A DNA stretch of 6,459 bases from Rhodobacterales bacterium UBA3077 (GTDB lineage: Bacteria; Pseudomonadota; Alphaproteobacteria; Rhodobacterales; Rhodobacteraceae). A program made the position numbers and the translations under genes. Each line of letters opens with the position of its first letter. The first letter of the stretch is position 1. This document shows positions 6,285 to 6,459 of the stretch, in pieces. The stretch spans positions 21,545 through 28,003 of the forward strand of contig DFBP01000060.1 in the NCBI GenBank assembly GCA_002366685.1, written 5' to 3'. The notes beneath the pieces are model-generated. The model was given only the letters and a program-made list of their open reading frames with translations. It was not told the origin of the DNA and searched no databases.

Positions 6285-6459
6285 GCCGCGGCCTTTTCAC
6301 CAAGAAATGCGTTCAGTTCCCGGATCACTTTCACAGGTTCATCTAACCGCATCAAAACGTTTCGCATTTCCCGACCGCCATTCAGGGGCTCAAGGTACCA
6401 TCCCAGATGTTTGCGCGCGTTTAGCATACCCACGTGTGTGCCATAAAACGAAAGCATGG
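6281..6459 (-). CDS. dusB: tRNA-dihydrouridine synthase DusB, C-terminal fragment
   Basis: Last 58 codons of an FMN-dependent enzyme that reduces uridine to dihydrouridine in the tRNA D-loop; older literature calls the alphaproteobacterial gene nifR3. The visible part reads MLSFYGTHVGMLNARKHLGW at its start, then a hydrophilic helical tail ending FLGEKAAA. The Tyr-Gly...NARKHLGWY pattern belongs to the C-terminal helical tRNA-binding domain of DusB. The catalytic TIM barrel lies beyond the right edge, so catalytic residues cannot be checked. The TGA stop shares bases with the ntrB ATG. A dusB directly upstream of ntrB is the usual alphaproteobacterial order, which supports the call. Confidence 0.9.
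   Translation of the reverse strand, partial: MLSFYGTHVGMLNARKHLGWYLEPLNGGREMRNVLMRLDEPVKVIRELNAFLGEKAAA

Noticed and set aside
1..6459. Mobile elements, CRISPR arrays, tRNA or rRNA genes, or a novel defence or accessory system.
   Set aside because: The window is filled by a conserved chromosomal operon with tight gene junctions; no transposase, direct-repeat array, attachment site or RNA-gene signature was seen.

Overview
The window is a compact block of five complete or near-complete regulatory genes plus two gene ends, all read from the minus strand. In transcription order (right to left) it carries the 3' end of dusB (tRNA-dihydrouridine synthase, formerly nifR3), ntrB, ntrC, ntrY, ntrX and the 5' end of trkA. 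This order is the classic nitrogen-regulation locus of Alphaproteobacteria. The protein sequences, the moderate GC content judged by eye, and an NtrC lacking the sigma-54 contact loop point to Rhodobacterales (a Rhodobacter/Roseobacter-type organism). The order-level assignment is inference; the class-level one is firm.

Layout: dusB (6281-6459, partial) overlaps ntrB by 4 bases (ATGA). ntrB (5223-6284) abuts ntrC with no gap (TAGATG). ntrC (3834-5222) is followed by a 35-base gap, the only break inside ntrBCYX. ntrY (1558-3798, GTG start) overlaps ntrX (207-1565) by 8 bases. A 70-base gap with a good sigma-70-type promoter then precedes trkA (136 to 1, continuing off the window). There is no gene-free stretch over 300 bases; essentially the whole window is coding.

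How the genes work together: NtrB (soluble histidine kinase/phosphatase) and NtrC (response regulator) form the general nitrogen-status system. NtrY (membrane histidine kinase with four transmembrane segments) and NtrX (response regulator) form a second, paralogous system linked to nitrogen metabolism, redox and envelope functions in alphaproteobacteria. TrkA is the NAD(H)-binding regulatory subunit of Trk potassium uptake, and DusB modifies tRNA.

No wholly new system is visible. The most notable signal is in NtrC. Its AAA+ domain has lost the GAFTGA loop, has a shortened second loop, and carries Asp-Asn in place of the Walker B Asp-Glu, while Walker A and the arginine fingers remain. This fits an NtrC that acts on the housekeeping RNA polymerase through ATP binding rather than hydrolysis, as reported for Rhodobacter capsulatus. 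NtrX also lacks GAFTGA but keeps a normal Walker B. The ntrC-ntrY junction has unusual translation-start features.
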